Source of the DNA: Actinocorallia sp039871655
GTDB lineage: Bacteria; Actinomycetota; Actinomycetes; Streptosporangiales; Streptosporangiaceae
DNA: 64,000 bases
Reading direction: 5' to 3'
Assembly (NCBI RefSeq): GCF_039871655.1
Contig: NZ_JBDPLZ010000002.1
Coordinates: 1 to 64,000 of the forward strand
Position numbers and translations under genes: made by a program. The notes below the pieces were generated by a model that was not told where the DNA came from, did no database searches, and saw only the letters and a list, made by a program, of their open reading frames with translations. This document shows positions 1 to 7,493 of this stretch, in pieces. Every line of letters begins with the position of its first letter. Positions within the stretch are counted from its first letter, which is position 1.

Positions 1-115
1 CGTCCCGGCGGGGATGCACCTCTTTGCGGCCGTCCCAGTGCTCGGGAGGCAGCAGGGGCTCGATCAACGCCCACTGCTCATCGGTCAGATCCGACGGATA
101 GGTGGGAGTACGCAC
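1..115 (-). mobile_element. IS5-family transposase, N-terminal fragment cut by window edge
   Basis: On the minus strand a GTG at 115 opens a frame that runs off the window. It reads YPSDLTDEQWALIEPLLPP, then a Trp-Asp-Gly-Arg-Lys segment. This is the characteristic N-terminal domain (DUF4096 type) of IS5/IS4-like transposases of actinomycetes. Only about 38 residues are visible, so completeness, the catalytic DDE residues and the far terminal repeat cannot be judged. No clear terminal inverted repeat was identified between 116 and 200. Confidence 0.75.
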
Positions 116-200
116 CAACCACCCATACCCACCCCAACTGCTCCATCACGATCACCTGTCAAACACGCACTCAGCGAATCCCGTCACCTGGAGGCGACCC

Positions 201-671
201 ATGCGAACCGAGCATCTCCCCACCCCGACCCCGGCCACCCCACCGAACTCCCGGCCCGCCGACCCCCACCCCTCCGAGCAGGACTTCGTCCTCCACCTAC
301 GCGCCTACGAGAACAGCTCCGTCATAGCCCGCCGCCTCACCCGCCTGGCCCTGGACGTCTGGAACTGGCAGGGCGACCCCGACGCCCCTCTCACCGTGAT
401 GGCCGAACTCTTCGCCAACGCCTGCCAGGTAGCCCCCGGCCATCCCACCCGCCTCCGCATCGCCTGGACCCCGACCGGCATCCGCCTCGAATGCCACGAC
501 CCCAGCCCCCACCACCCGCCCGCCCCGTCTCTCCCCGACGACCTCAGCGAAACCGGCCGAGGCCTCTACCTCATATCCGCCCTCTCAACCCGCCACGGCA
601 CAACCCCCTCCCCGCCCCCCGCCTCCGGCAAAACCCTCTGGGCCGTTCTCCCCCACCCGACCGGAGCCTGA
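201..671 (+). CDS. ATP-binding protein, RsbW-like anti-sigma kinase (HATPase_c_2)
   Basis: A 156-residue protein of the small GHKL ATPase group, which usually act as serine kinases or anti-sigma factors in actinomycete stress and differentiation circuits. The visible order fits the family: an N-box region with Glu-Leu-Phe-Ala-Asn-Ala-Cys (about residue 70), a 'C-H-D' segment in place of the usual Val-x-Asp, and a G2-like Gly-Arg-Gly-Leu-x-Leu motif near residue 117. The start is the ATG at 201, preceded by GGAG at about 190. The frame could extend upstream to 102, but that part is low-complexity Pro/His and lacks an RBS. No sigma factor or STAS anti-anti-sigma partner is next to it, so its target is unknown. 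Confidence 0.8.
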   Translation: MRTEHLPTPTPATPPNSRPADPHPSEQDFVLHLRAYENSSVIARRLTRLALDVWNWQGDPDAPLTVMAELFANACQVAPGHPTRLRIAWTPTGIRLECHDPSPHHPPAPSLPDDLSETGRGLYLISALSTRHGTTPSPPPASGKTLWAVLPHPTGA

Positions 672-672
672 C

Positions 673-828
673 ATGGCCGCTCTCCTCCTCACCGTCTTCA
701 CCGTCCTCCCCTCCTTCTCCGCGGTCCTCTTCCTGACCACCGAGACCACCTCCCTTCCACGAACCTCCAAGACCACCGGCCCCGGCTCTCGGGAGGTCAT
801 GGCTGGAGCTGGTCGAGGAAGGCCTTGA
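673..828 (+). CDS. possible small hydrophobic protein (51 aa)
   Basis: An ATG one base after the ATPase stop, with GGAG at 663-666 at good spacing, opens a 51-codon frame ending at TGA 826-828. The first 22 residues are hydrophobic (Ala/Leu/Val/Phe-rich) and could form a membrane segment; the rest is Thr/Ser/Arg-rich. Its 3' end overlaps the 3' end of the opposing zinc-protein gene. It could be a translationally coupled small partner of the ATPase or a chance frame. No family is recognised. Confidence 0.25.
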   Translation: MAALLLTVFTVLPSFSAVLFLTTETTSLPRTSKTTGPGSREVMAGAGRGRP

Positions 829-1279
829 GTTTGCCGGTGGTGTAGTCGATTTTCTGCTCGACCGTCACGGGGTCCCTGTAGGGGTCGTCGGGTGAGGGTT
901 TGCGGTGGGTACGGATGTGCAGGGAGCAGGCGAGGTCGGTGCAGAAGTAGCCGCCGACCGAGTCGCCGTCCGTGCCGGGGCGGCGTGCGGTCATCAGGGC
1001 CACGCCGTCGCCGGTGTGGGTGGTCAGGCACAGGGAGCACATGCTGCGGCGCATGCCGCGATGCGTCGCGGTCAGGCGCAGGGCCACGCCGACGAGACGG
1101 CCGCCGTGCTCGGCGACGAGGTAGGCGCGTTCGGGGGCGTCGAGGTCGCGCCAGCCGAGGAAGTCCAGGTCGTCCCAGGGGCGCTCGGCGAGGCCGCGGG
1201 GAACGGGTAGCCGCCGGGCCTCGCCCTTGGTGCAGTTGATGAAGGACGCGCGGATCTCACCCTCGGTCAAGGCTCTCAT
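797..1279 (-). CDS. FBP-like zinc-finger protein (FusB / EF-G-binding C-terminal family)
   Basis: A 160-residue protein matching the FBP C-terminal treble-clef zinc-finger family, named from elongation-factor-G-binding proteins of the FusB type. Two cysteine pairs are visible: Cys-Ser-Leu-Cys at about 81-84 and Cys-x5-Cys near 111-117, with histidines nearby (CxLH). The motif RxLxVPRGL and a central segment with Gly-Trp-Arg-Asp are also characteristic. The start at 1279 (MRALTEGE) is preferred over an in-frame ATG 36 bases upstream because the family begins near the conserved 'ITEaeIRasFvNcskge' segment. By family, it could bind EF-G and affect ribosome release or fusidic-acid sensitivity; this is not shown by the sequence. 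It stands alone and is convergent with the upstream ATPase gene. Confidence 0.8.
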   Translation of the reverse strand: MRALTEGEIRASFINCTKGEARRLPVPRGLAERPWDDLDFLGWRDLDAPERAYLVAEHGGRLVGVALRLTATHRGMRRSMCSLCLTTHTGDGVALMTARRPGTDGDSVGGYFCTDLACSLHIRTHRKPSPDDPYRDPVTVEQKIDYTTGKLKAFLDQLQP

Positions 1280-1374
1280 GGTCCCGGAACCTATCCGTCC
1301 TCGGAATCCGGGCAAGTGATTATTCCGCCAGGCCAGAGCGTGGAGGCGCGGACGGCTCAGGGGAAGGGGCCGAC

Positions 1375-1412
1375 GGCCGCGGCCCGTCCCGGAGGGTGGA
1401 CGGGCCGTGGCC
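1375..1412 (-). terminator. intrinsic terminator of the PLP-enzyme gene
   Basis: Arms at 1375-1389 and 1398-1412 form a 15-bp stem with a single G-T wobble and an 8-base loop. They lie 9 bases beyond the stop of the minus-strand gene ending at 1421. As usual in high-GC actinomycetes there is no clear U-tract. Confidence 0.65.
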
Positions 1413-1420
1413 GGATGAGG

Positions 1421-2596
1421 TCAGATTCGGTCGAGGGCCTGGGCGATGTCCTGCCAGAGGTCGTCGGGGTGCTCGATGCCGACGGCGAGGCGGACGGTGC
1501 CCTCGCTGAAGCCCGCGGCCTCCAGGGCCTCGGCGGAGTACATGCGGTGGGAGGTGCTGGCGGGGTGGATGGCCAGGGTCTTGGCCTCGCCGAGGGATGC
1601 GGTCAGGGCGATGAGCTTCGTGGACTCGATGAAGCGGCGGCCGGCGTCGCGGCCTCCGTGCAGGTCGAAGGAGAGCACGCCGCCGCCTCCGGCGAGGAGG
1701 CGCTGGGCCGTCTCGTGGTCGGGGTGGTCGGGCAGGGACGGGTAGGCGACGCGCGCGACCTTCGGGTGGGACGCCAGTTCCTTGGCCAGGTGGAGGGCGT
1801 TGTCGCAGTGGCGGGGCACGCGCAGGCCCAGGGTGGCCAGGCCGCGCAGGAGCAGGAACGCGGCGAACGGGTCGAGGGTCATGCCGAGCTCGACCGCCTC
1901 TCCCCAGACGGCGCGGTGGTCGTCCTCGGACGCGAAGACCGCGACGCCCGCGACCGCGTCGCCGTGGCCGCAGATGTACTTGGTGGCGGAGTGCACGACC
2001 ACGTCGGCGCCGTGCTCCAGGGGGCGGCACAGCAGCGGGGTGGCGAAGGTGTTGTCCACGACCTTCTTCACGTCCGGGCCTGCGGCGGCGATCAGCTCGG
2101 GGAGGTCGGCCACCCGGGTGGTGGGGTTGGCGATCGTCTCCAGGTACAGGAGCCGGGTGTTCGGGCGGAGGGCGGCGGTGACCTCGGCGGGGTCCTGGCC
2201 CGAGACGTAGGTCACCTCGACGCCCCACTTGGAGGCCAGGGTCTGGAAGGAGCCGTAGGTGCCGCCGTAAAGGCAGCTCTGGGCGATGACGTGGTCGCCG
2301 GTCTTCAGCAGGCCGTGCAGGACGGCGTTGATGGCGCCCATGCCGGAGGCGGTGGCCAGGGCGCCCGTGCCGCCTTCGAGGTCGGCCATGGCGGTTTCGA
2401 ACGACTTCACGGTGGGGTTGCCGAGGCGGCTGTAGAACGGCGCCCGTCCCGGCCCGTCGAAGGCCTCGGCCATGCCCTGGGCGCTGTCGAAGGAGAACAG
2501 GTGGCCCTGGTAGATGGGCATGCCCAGGGGGTGGCTGCCGTCGGGCTCGATGATGGGGATGTGGACGGCGCGGGTCTCCGGGCGAAGGTCGGTCAT
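1421..2596 (-). CDS. Cys/Met metabolism PLP-dependent lyase/synthase (trans-sulfuration family)
   Basis: A 391-residue fold-type I PLP enzyme of the cystathionine gamma-synthase / methionine gamma-lyase / O-acetylhomoserine sulfhydrylase family. Visible marks are Tyr56-Ser-Arg at the FYSRLGNPT segment, the PLP-phosphate loop ATASGMGAI (82-90), Asp181 in VVDNTFATP, and Lys206 in SATKYICGHGD, which forms the aldimine. The position that is Cys in classical methionine gamma-lyases (YGCT) is YGGT here, so a gamma-lyase of that exact type is less likely than a cystathionine or homocysteine-forming enzyme. The start is the ATG at 2596 (MTDLRPETRAVH); a longer frame to 2638 would run across a palindromic leader. 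It lies 57 bases downstream of plsC on the same strand, with operator-like repeats in that gap. Confidence 0.85.
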   Translation of the reverse strand: MTDLRPETRAVHIPIIEPDGSHPLGMPIYQGHLFSFDSAQGMAEAFDGPGRAPFYSRLGNPTVKSFETAMADLEGGTGALATASGMGAINAVLHGLLKTGDHVIAQSCLYGGTYGSFQTLASKWGVEVTYVSGQDPAEVTAALRPNTRLLYLETIANPTTRVADLPELIAAAGPDVKKVVDNTFATPLLCRPLEHGADVVVHSATKYICGHGDAVAGVAVFASEDDHRAVWGEAVELGMTLDPFAAFLLLRGLATLGLRVPRHCDNALHLAKELASHPKVARVAYPSLPDHPDHETAQRLLAGGGGVLSFDLHGGRDAGRRFIESTKLIALTASLGEAKTLAIHPASTSHRMYSAEALEAAGFSEGTVRLAVGIEHPDDLWQDIAQALDRI

Positions 2597-2621
2597 GCTT
2601 CCAGTCTGCGCCGCACTGACC

Positions 2622-2652
2622 TGGACAAACAGGTCCAATTCGTATGAATTGG
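2622..2652 (-). promoter_or_regulatory. paired operator-like palindromes upstream of the PLP-enzyme gene
   Basis: Two overlapping perfect inverted repeats fill the 57-base gap before the PLP-enzyme start. The first is TGGAC-N6-GTCCA at 2622-2637. The second is CCAATTC-GTAT-GAATTGG at 2635-2652, which starts right after the plsC stop. The first resembles sites of GntR- or Lrp-type dimeric regulators; the second is AT-rich amid high-GC DNA and could also be a short terminator stem for plsC. Assignment to a regulator is inference. Confidence 0.5.
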
Positions 2653-2653
2653 C

Positions 2654-3430
2654 CTATTCTTCCGGCTTGTTCGCTTCCCGTTGCGCCTTCCGGGCCGCGC
2701 GCTCGGCCTGCTCGGCCGCGTCCAGGGCCGCCGCCTGCTCGGGGGTGGGGGCGGTGCCGCCGAGGTGGGCGGGCTGCCACCACTGGCCGGTGCCGTCGAC
2801 GGGGTACTCGCGCTGGGCGCGGTCGACGAGCTCCTGGATGCGGTCGCGCAGCTCCTTGGCGACCTGCTCGTAGTCGTCGGCGCGGGTCGGGTGCATCGGC
2901 TCGCCGACCAGGATGAGGACCGGGGTGCCGCGCTGCCAGAGCTTGCGCTTGCGGCCCTTGGTCCACAGGCGCTGGGTGCCCCAGACCGCCATCGGGACCA
3001 GCGGGACCTTCGCGGCCACGGCCATGCGCACGGCGCCGCTCTTGATCTCCTTCACGGTGAAGGACTGGCTGATCGTGGCCTCGGGGAAGACGCCGACGGC
3101 CTCGCCGGCCTTGAGGGCCTTCAGCGCGGCGATGTAGGAGGACGCGCCGTTGTCCCGGTCGACGGGGATGTGGTGCATGCCGCGCATGAGCGGACCGGAG
3201 ACCCCGTGGTCGAAGACCTCTTTCTTCGCCATGAAGCGCACCAGCCGCTTGGCCGGGTGGGCGCCCAGACCGGTGAAGATGAAGTCGAGGTAGCCGATGT
3301 GGTTGCAGGCGAGCACGGCCCCGCCGGTGGCGGGGATGTTCTCGTGGCCCTCGATCTTGATCTTCAGCCCGAGCACCCGGAACATGGTCTTGGCCGCGGC
3401 GATCACAGGGGGATACACGAACTCGCTCAT
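2654..3430 (-). CDS. 1-acyl-sn-glycerol-3-phosphate acyltransferase (PlsC family)
   Basis: A 258-residue PlsC-type acyltransferase that moves an acyl group to lysophosphatidate in phospholipid or triacylglycerol synthesis. The catalytic H-x4-D is His44 to Asp49 in NHIGYLD. The glycerol-phosphate-binding FPEAT motif is near residue 114, followed by VPLVPMAV. The C-terminal 35 residues are Ala/Glu/Lys-rich and probably a charged helix at the membrane surface. The start at ATG 3430 fits the family (MSEFVYPPVI). The WS/DGAT gene 3 kb away suggests possible shared use in neutral-lipid synthesis, but the two are not co-transcribed. Confidence 0.88.
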   Translation of the reverse strand: MSEFVYPPVIAAAKTMFRVLGLKIKIEGHENIPATGGAVLACNHIGYLDFIFTGLGAHPAKRLVRFMAKKEVFDHGVSGPLMRGMHHIPVDRDNGASSYIAALKALKAGEAVGVFPEATISQSFTVKEIKSGAVRMAVAAKVPLVPMAVWGTQRLWTKGRKRKLWQRGTPVLILVGEPMHPTRADDYEQVAKELRDRIQELVDRAQREYPVDGTGQWWQPAHLGGTAPTPEQAAALDAAEQAERAARKAQREANKPEE

Positions 3431-3511
3431 GCCTGAGAACCTAACCTACGAACTCGTGACCCCCGAAATGAGCTCCCGCTACAAGTGAGTCGCCGACTTT
3501 TTGGGGGAATC

Positions 3512-4867
3512 TCACCTTGAAGCGTGTTCGGGCTGCCACGGCCGGTCGACGGGCGGTCTCGTGCGGTTGGTCAGGATCCGGGAGAGCGCGGCGGGGCGGA
3601 ACAACGAGGTGGGCGACTTGGCGAGGGCCAGGACGTCCAGCATGTCGGCGCAGCCGTCGGGGTCGGTGTTCGCGGCCCGCACGGCGAGATCGACGTAGGC
3701 GTTGATGACGCGCGTGTGCGGGAGGACGGGCGGGCCCTGCGTCTCGGCGTAGCGGCGGTCCTCCCCGGTGGAGATCAGCCAGGCGCCCGCGCCGGCCCGC
3801 TTCGCCCGCTTCTGGAACCAGCGGGTGGTGCGGTCCTCCCGCAGCATGCGGTCGAGTTCCAGGGCGCTGATCGCGGCGACGGTGATGCCCTGCCCGTAGA
3901 TCGGGTTGAAGGCGCAGACGGAGTCGCCGATCGCGGCGAAGCCCGCGGGCCAGGAGCGGATCCGGTCGTAGTGCCGGCGGTGGTTGGCGGTGCGGCGGAA
4001 GGACACGACGGGCGTCAGCGGCTCGGCGTCCTTGATGGCCTCGTACAGGACGGGGTCGCGCAGCCCCCGCGCGTACTCCAGGTAGCCCTCGTCGTCGGTC
4101 GGGGGGTAGTCGCCGCCGGCTCCGCTCAGGCTGCAGATCCACCGGCCGCCCTCCTGCGGGAACAGCCCGCCGGTGCGCTTGCCCCGCGGCGGGCCGGCCT
4201 GGATGTACAGCGCCTTCCAGCCGGGGTCGAAGCCGGGCGGGATGGCGTAGTAGCGGCTGGCGTACCCCAGCAGCGGATCGATCTTCGTCTCGCGGGGCAG
4301 CGGGCGGCCGAGTTCGGTCAGCCATTCCGGCGCGTGCGAGCCCCGGCCGGTCGCGTCCACCACCAGGTCGGCCGGCATGCGCTCCTCGGTCCGCGCCGCG
4401 TCGCCGCGTTCCCGGTACCGCACCCCGGTGACCGCCTCGTCGCCGGTGAGCCCGGTGACCTCGATGCCGGTGCGGACGGCGAGCCGCGGCTCGGCGAACA
4501 GCCGGCGGCGGACCGCCCAGTCGAGGAGCCCGCGGGTGAAGGTGAGCATCCGGGTGGTGTCGAAGCGCCGCCGCCAGCCGCCGGAGGTCAGCCACAGGAA
4601 GTCGGCGGGCAGTCGCAGGTCGGGTGCGCCCTGGGCGAGCAGGTCGGCCTCGACGCCGGGGAGCAGCCCGTCGATCAGGCCGCGCCCGTGCTCCCACAGC
4701 ACGTGCAGGTGCCTGCCCTGGGGGACGCCGGAGCGGGGTACCGGGTCGTCGGGGAAGCCGTCTCGTTCCAGCAGGGTCACCTGTTCGAAGTGGTCGAGGA
4801 GCACTCGCGCGGAGAGCAGGCCGGCGAGGCTCCCTCCGACGACCACCGCGTGCTTGCGCCGGGGCAA
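3512..4867 (-). CDS. FAD-dependent oxidoreductase (PHBH / geranylgeranyl-reductase-like)
   Basis: A protein of about 451 residues with an N-terminal Rossmann FAD site (VVVGGSLAGLLSA followed by an Arg/Glu at the end of strand 2, LLERD). It has the DATGRGS motif (about residue 175) and a second FAD motif GFAAIGDSVCAFNPIYGQG near residue 305. This is the layout of group A flavoprotein monooxygenases and isoprenoid reductases. The start chosen is TTG 4867, with GGAGGA 7 bases upstream. The longer frame to a TTG at 4882 would place the Shine-Dalgarno inside the coding region. The gene is divergent from a putative diiron enzyme at 5086, and the two probably serve one oxidative pathway. The substrate is unknown. 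Confidence 0.82.
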   Translation of the reverse strand: MPRRKHAVVVGGSLAGLLSARVLLDHFEQVTLLERDGFPDDPVPRSGVPQGRHLHVLWEHGRGLIDGLLPGVEADLLAQGAPDLRLPADFLWLTSGGWRRRFDTTRMLTFTRGLLDWAVRRRLFAEPRLAVRTGIEVTGLTGDEAVTGVRYRERGDAARTEERMPADLVVDATGRGSHAPEWLTELGRPLPRETKIDPLLGYASRYYAIPPGFDPGWKALYIQAGPPRGKRTGGLFPQEGGRWICSLSGAGGDYPPTDDEGYLEYARGLRDPVLYEAIKDAEPLTPVVSFRRTANHRRHYDRIRSWPAGFAAIGDSVCAFNPIYGQGITVAAISALELDRMLREDRTTRWFQKRAKRAGAGAWLISTGEDRRYAETQGPPVLPHTRVINAYVDLAVRAANTDPDGCADMLDVLALAKSPTSLFRPAALSRILTNRTRPPVDRPWQPEHASR

Positions 4868-4880
4868 GGAGGATTCCTCC
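4868..4880 (-). promoter_or_regulatory. Shine-Dalgarno embedded in a 5-bp hairpin
   Basis: On the minus strand GGAGG-AAT-CCTCC lies directly upstream of the TTG start at 4867. The SD itself is one arm of a perfect 5-bp stem with a 3-base loop. Such pairing could lower translation initiation. It is also the evidence that decides the start codon. Confidence 0.45.
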
Positions 4881-4979
4881 AAGTTTCTTGATGTTGAGCG
4901 CTATAAGGGCCGAAAGTAGCGGAAGTTGCAATTGTCAGCATGGTCAGAAAGTTTCACCAGGGGAGTATATGTCCTATTT

Positions 4980-5001
4980 GTAAATTACGGACCGGCCGTA
5001 A
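4980..5001. promoter_or_regulatory. operator-like palindromes in divergent promoter region
   Basis: The 218-base region between the FAD oxidoreductase and the divergent gene at 5086 is the most AT-rich stretch nearby and must carry both promoters. It holds GTAA-A-TTAC (4980-4988) overlapping TTACGG-ACCGG-CCGTAA (4985-5001), both perfect inverted repeats. No regulator gene is adjacent, so the binding protein is unknown. Confidence 0.4.
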
Positions 5002-5085
5002 CCGGGTAAGGCAAGACAAGCATTTACATCAATGGCCTAGGGGCCGATAGTTGGCACCACTTCTCACGGAGGGAGATCCTGCGAA

Positions 5086-5838
5086 GTGACCACCGCAACG
5101 GAACGCTCCAGGCCACCGTCCAGGACCCAGCACCACCGCACCGTCAAACGCGAACTCTCCGAGACCCCGCATCCCGCGTGGGTCGAGGACATGCTCGGCG
5201 AGCTGAAGCCGCAGTGGGACGCGGTGACCGCCAGCTCCGTCTTCGCCAGGACCGCCGCCGACGGCGTCGACGACGAGATCTGGCGGCGGATCGTCCTCGA
5301 GTTCTTCTGCGTCGTCGAGGCCTTCCCCAAGTACATGGGCGTCTACCTGGGCCGCACCACCTACGGCAAGGCCCCGGGCGACCTGCTCGCCCGCGACTGG
5401 CTCATCGGCAACATCCGCACCGAGGCCCTGCACGCCCAGTGGTTCATCGACTGGGGCGTCGGGCTGGGCCTCACCGAGGATCAGATCATCGACCACCGGC
5501 CCAGCCCCGAGGTCGCCTCCCTGTACGAGTTCCTGTGGTCGGTCTCCTACCGGGGCTCGGTGGCCGAGGCGTTCGGCGCCGTCAACTACGCCATCGAGGG
5601 CACGACCGGGGACTGGACCCGGCTCGTCATGCCCGCCTTCCGCGAGCGCTTCGGCGAGGACAAGTACTCGCTGATGTGGCTCGCCGAGCACGTCGAGTAC
5701 GACGACGCGCACCCCCGCGAGGCACTCGAGCTGATCAAGCTCACCGTCCGCGACGCGGACGACCGCGCCGCCGTCAAGGAGGCGGTGAAGCGGTCGCTGG
5801 AGCTGTTCAGGCGGGGCTTCGACGCCTGCCTCGGCTGA
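5086..5838 (+). CDS. TenA/haem-oxygenase-fold putative iron (diiron) redox enzyme
   Basis: A 250-residue, mainly helical protein of the TenA/PqqC/haem-oxygenase-like group. The potential metal ligands are spaced as in haem-oxygenase-like diiron oxidases: Glu113-x2-His116, Glu171 (58 residues later, as in UndA), and His202-x3-Asp206-x2-His209, the same H-x3-D-x2-H pattern known from CADD and SznF. The cysteine typical of TenA thiaminases is not evident. The start is the GTG at 5086 with GGAGGG at about 5070. A 15-bp terminator follows, so it is monocistronic. Divergent pairing with an FAD oxidoreductase suggests an oxidative tailoring or N-oxygenation step, but the substrate is not recognisable. 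Confidence 0.72.
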   Translation: MTTATERSRPPSRTQHHRTVKRELSETPHPAWVEDMLGELKPQWDAVTASSVFARTAADGVDDEIWRRIVLEFFCVVEAFPKYMGVYLGRTTYGKAPGDLLARDWLIGNIRTEALHAQWFIDWGVGLGLTEDQIIDHRPSPEVASLYEFLWSVSYRGSVAEAFGAVNYAIEGTTGDWTRLVMPAFRERFGEDKYSLMWLAEHVEYDDAHPREALELIKLTVRDADDRAAVKEAVKRSLELFRRGFDACLG

Positions 5839-5855
5839 AGGCCGGCACCGCGAGC

Positions 5856-5893
5856 CGAGACCGCGTCCTCCGACCGGAGAGGACGCGGTCTCG
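5856..5893 (+). terminator. intrinsic terminator after the putative diiron enzyme
   Basis: Arms CGAGACCGCGTCCTC (5856-5870) and its exact complement (5879-5893) make a 15-bp perfect stem with an 8-base loop, 17 bases past the stop codon. It is followed by CGTTTGAG. Confidence 0.85.
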
Positions 5894-5910
5894 CGTTTGA
5901 GTCCATGCTT

Positions 5911-5925
5911 CCGAGGAAACCTCGG
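5911..5925. promoter_or_regulatory. short perfect hairpin upstream of WS/DGAT
   Basis: CCGAGG-AAA-CCTCGG is a perfect 6-bp stem with a 3-base loop, followed by the AT-rich stretch at 5926-5950. It could be a second terminator stem or an operator in the promoter region of the acyltransferase at 6032. Confidence 0.3.
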
Positions 5926-6031
5926 TTAAGTCATTGTTATTAATCGTTGACCTCTGTTGACGGCCGTACCTTCACGGCATAGCTGTAGGGGTGGGACGCA
6001 GGGCTACCAAGAGCGAACGGGACGTGAACCG

Positions 6032-7489
6032 ATGGGCCAATTGACCGCGGTGGACACCAATTTCCTCGACATCGAGTCGCGGCGCACCCTCTCGCACATC
6101 GGGGGGCTCGCCATTCTCGACACCACGCTGTGCACCGACGGCAGGCTCACCCGGGGTGACATGGTGGACCTCATCCGGGAACGCGCCCATCTGGCCAAGC
6201 CGCTGCGGCGCAGGCTCGTGGACGTGCCGTTCCGGCTCGACCGCCCCTACTGGGAGGACGATCCGCGCTTCGACCCCGACCGGCACGTCCACGAGGTGGC
6301 GCTGCCCTCGCCGGGGGACGACCTGCAGCTCGGCGCCGAGGTGGCGCGCATCCACGAACGCCCCCTGGACCGGCGGCGCCCGCTGTGGGAGCTCTTCCTC
6401 ATCCAGGGGCTGGCGGGGGGCCGCGCCGCGATCTACGCCAAGGTCCACCACGCGTGCGTCGACGGGGTGCTCGCCGCCGAACTGCTCGCGGCCCTGCTCG
6501 ACCTGCAGCCGGAGGCGGCCTCGCCGCCCGTGCCCGCGCAGGAGAGGGAGACGCGGCCCGAACTGCTGCCGATGCTCACCAGGAGCGTCACCCGCTTCGC
6601 CCTCCATCCCGTCCGCTCCACCGAGGCGCTCGTGCGGACCGCGGGCCACCTCGACCAGCTGCCCGTCGTCGGAGGGCTGCCCGGCGTCCGCGAGGTGTCC
6701 AGGGCGGTGCGGTCGGTGCTGGGGCACCGGCAGCCGGACCCCTCCCAGCCGCAGAGCCTGCCGCCGCGCACGCCGTTCAACGCGCCCATCTCCCAGCACC
6801 GCGCCTTCGCGTTCGGCTCCCTGCCGCTGGAGGACGTGAAGAAGGTCCGCCGCGCCCTGGGCGTCAGCGTCAACGACGTGGTGATGGCGATGTGCACGGG
6901 GGCGCTGCGCCAATGGCTGATCGACCACGACGCGCTGCCCGACCGGCCGCTCATCGCCTGCGTCCCGGTCTCGATGCGGCGCCGCGCCGAGTGCGGCGAC
7001 GGGAACGCGCTGTCGGCGATGTTCGCGCCGCTGCCCGTCCACATCGCCGACCCCGCCGAGCGCTTCCTGGCGGTGCGGGACGCGATGGTGAACGTCAAGC
7101 GCCGGTTCGCGGTCTCGCGCGGCAGCTGGTTCGAGGAGGTCAGCGCGCTGATGCCGCCGGCCCTCGCGGGGCTGGCCACCCGGCTGGCCATGCAGGTCGC
7201 GCCGGCCCTCAACCCGGTGAACCTGCTGGTCTCCAACGTGCCGGGCCCGCAGCAGCCGCTGTACGCGAGGGGCGCCCGGGTGCTGGCCTACTACCCGGCC
7301 TCGGTCATCAGCGACGCCACCGGCGGGGTCAACATCACCGTCTTCTCCTACGACGGCAACCTGGACGTCGGCGTCATCGCCTGCCCCGACCTGGTGCCCG
7401 ACACCTGGAACCTGGTCGACTACCTGCGCGAGTCCCTCACCGAGCTGCTGAAGATGGTCGACGCCCAGGAGGCCCCGGCCCCGGTCTGA
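6032..7489 (+). CDS. wax ester synthase / diacylglycerol O-acyltransferase (WS/DGAT)
   Basis: A 485-residue bifunctional acyltransferase family member that esterifies acyl-CoA to diacylglycerol or long-chain alcohols for storage lipid. The catalytic HHxxxDG is His139-His140-Ala-Cys-Val-Asp144-Gly145. Downstream are the Asn-Asp of SVNDVVMA (about 277-284) and the C-terminal LVSNVPGPQ and GGVNITVFSYDG motifs of the family. The start at ATG 6032 (MGQLTAVDTNFLDIES) matches the family N-terminus; a frame extending to 5957 adds a segment unlike any family member. It is convergent with ung, with stops 5 bases apart. Family members of this type are often multiple in actinomycete genomes and associate with lipid bodies. 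Confidence 0.9.
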   Translation: MGQLTAVDTNFLDIESRRTLSHIGGLAILDTTLCTDGRLTRGDMVDLIRERAHLAKPLRRRLVDVPFRLDRPYWEDDPRFDPDRHVHEVALPSPGDDLQLGAEVARIHERPLDRRRPLWELFLIQGLAGGRAAIYAKVHHACVDGVLAAELLAALLDLQPEAASPPVPAQERETRPELLPMLTRSVTRFALHPVRSTEALVRTAGHLDQLPVVGGLPGVREVSRAVRSVLGHRQPDPSQPQSLPPRTPFNAPISQHRAFAFGSLPLEDVKKVRRALGVSVNDVVMAMCTGALRQWLIDHDALPDRPLIACVPVSMRRRAECGDGNALSAMFAPLPVHIADPAERFLAVRDAMVNVKRRFAVSRGSWFEEVSALMPPALAGLATRLAMQVAPALNPVNLLVSNVPGPQQPLYARGARVLAYYPASVISDATGGVNITVFSYDGNLDVGVIACPDLVPDTWNLVDYLRESLTELLKMVDAQEAPAPV

Positions 7490-7493
7490 GGAC

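Noticed and set aside
1421..2596. Annotation as methionine gamma-lyase
   Set aside because: The Cys typical of that enzyme's YGCT segment is Gly here, so only the broader PLP family was assigned.
1320..2966. Long open frames opposite and across the PLP-enzyme and plsC genes
   Set aside because: They are Arg/Pro/Gly-rich shadow frames produced by high third-position GC; the overlapping minus-strand genes have clear family motifs.
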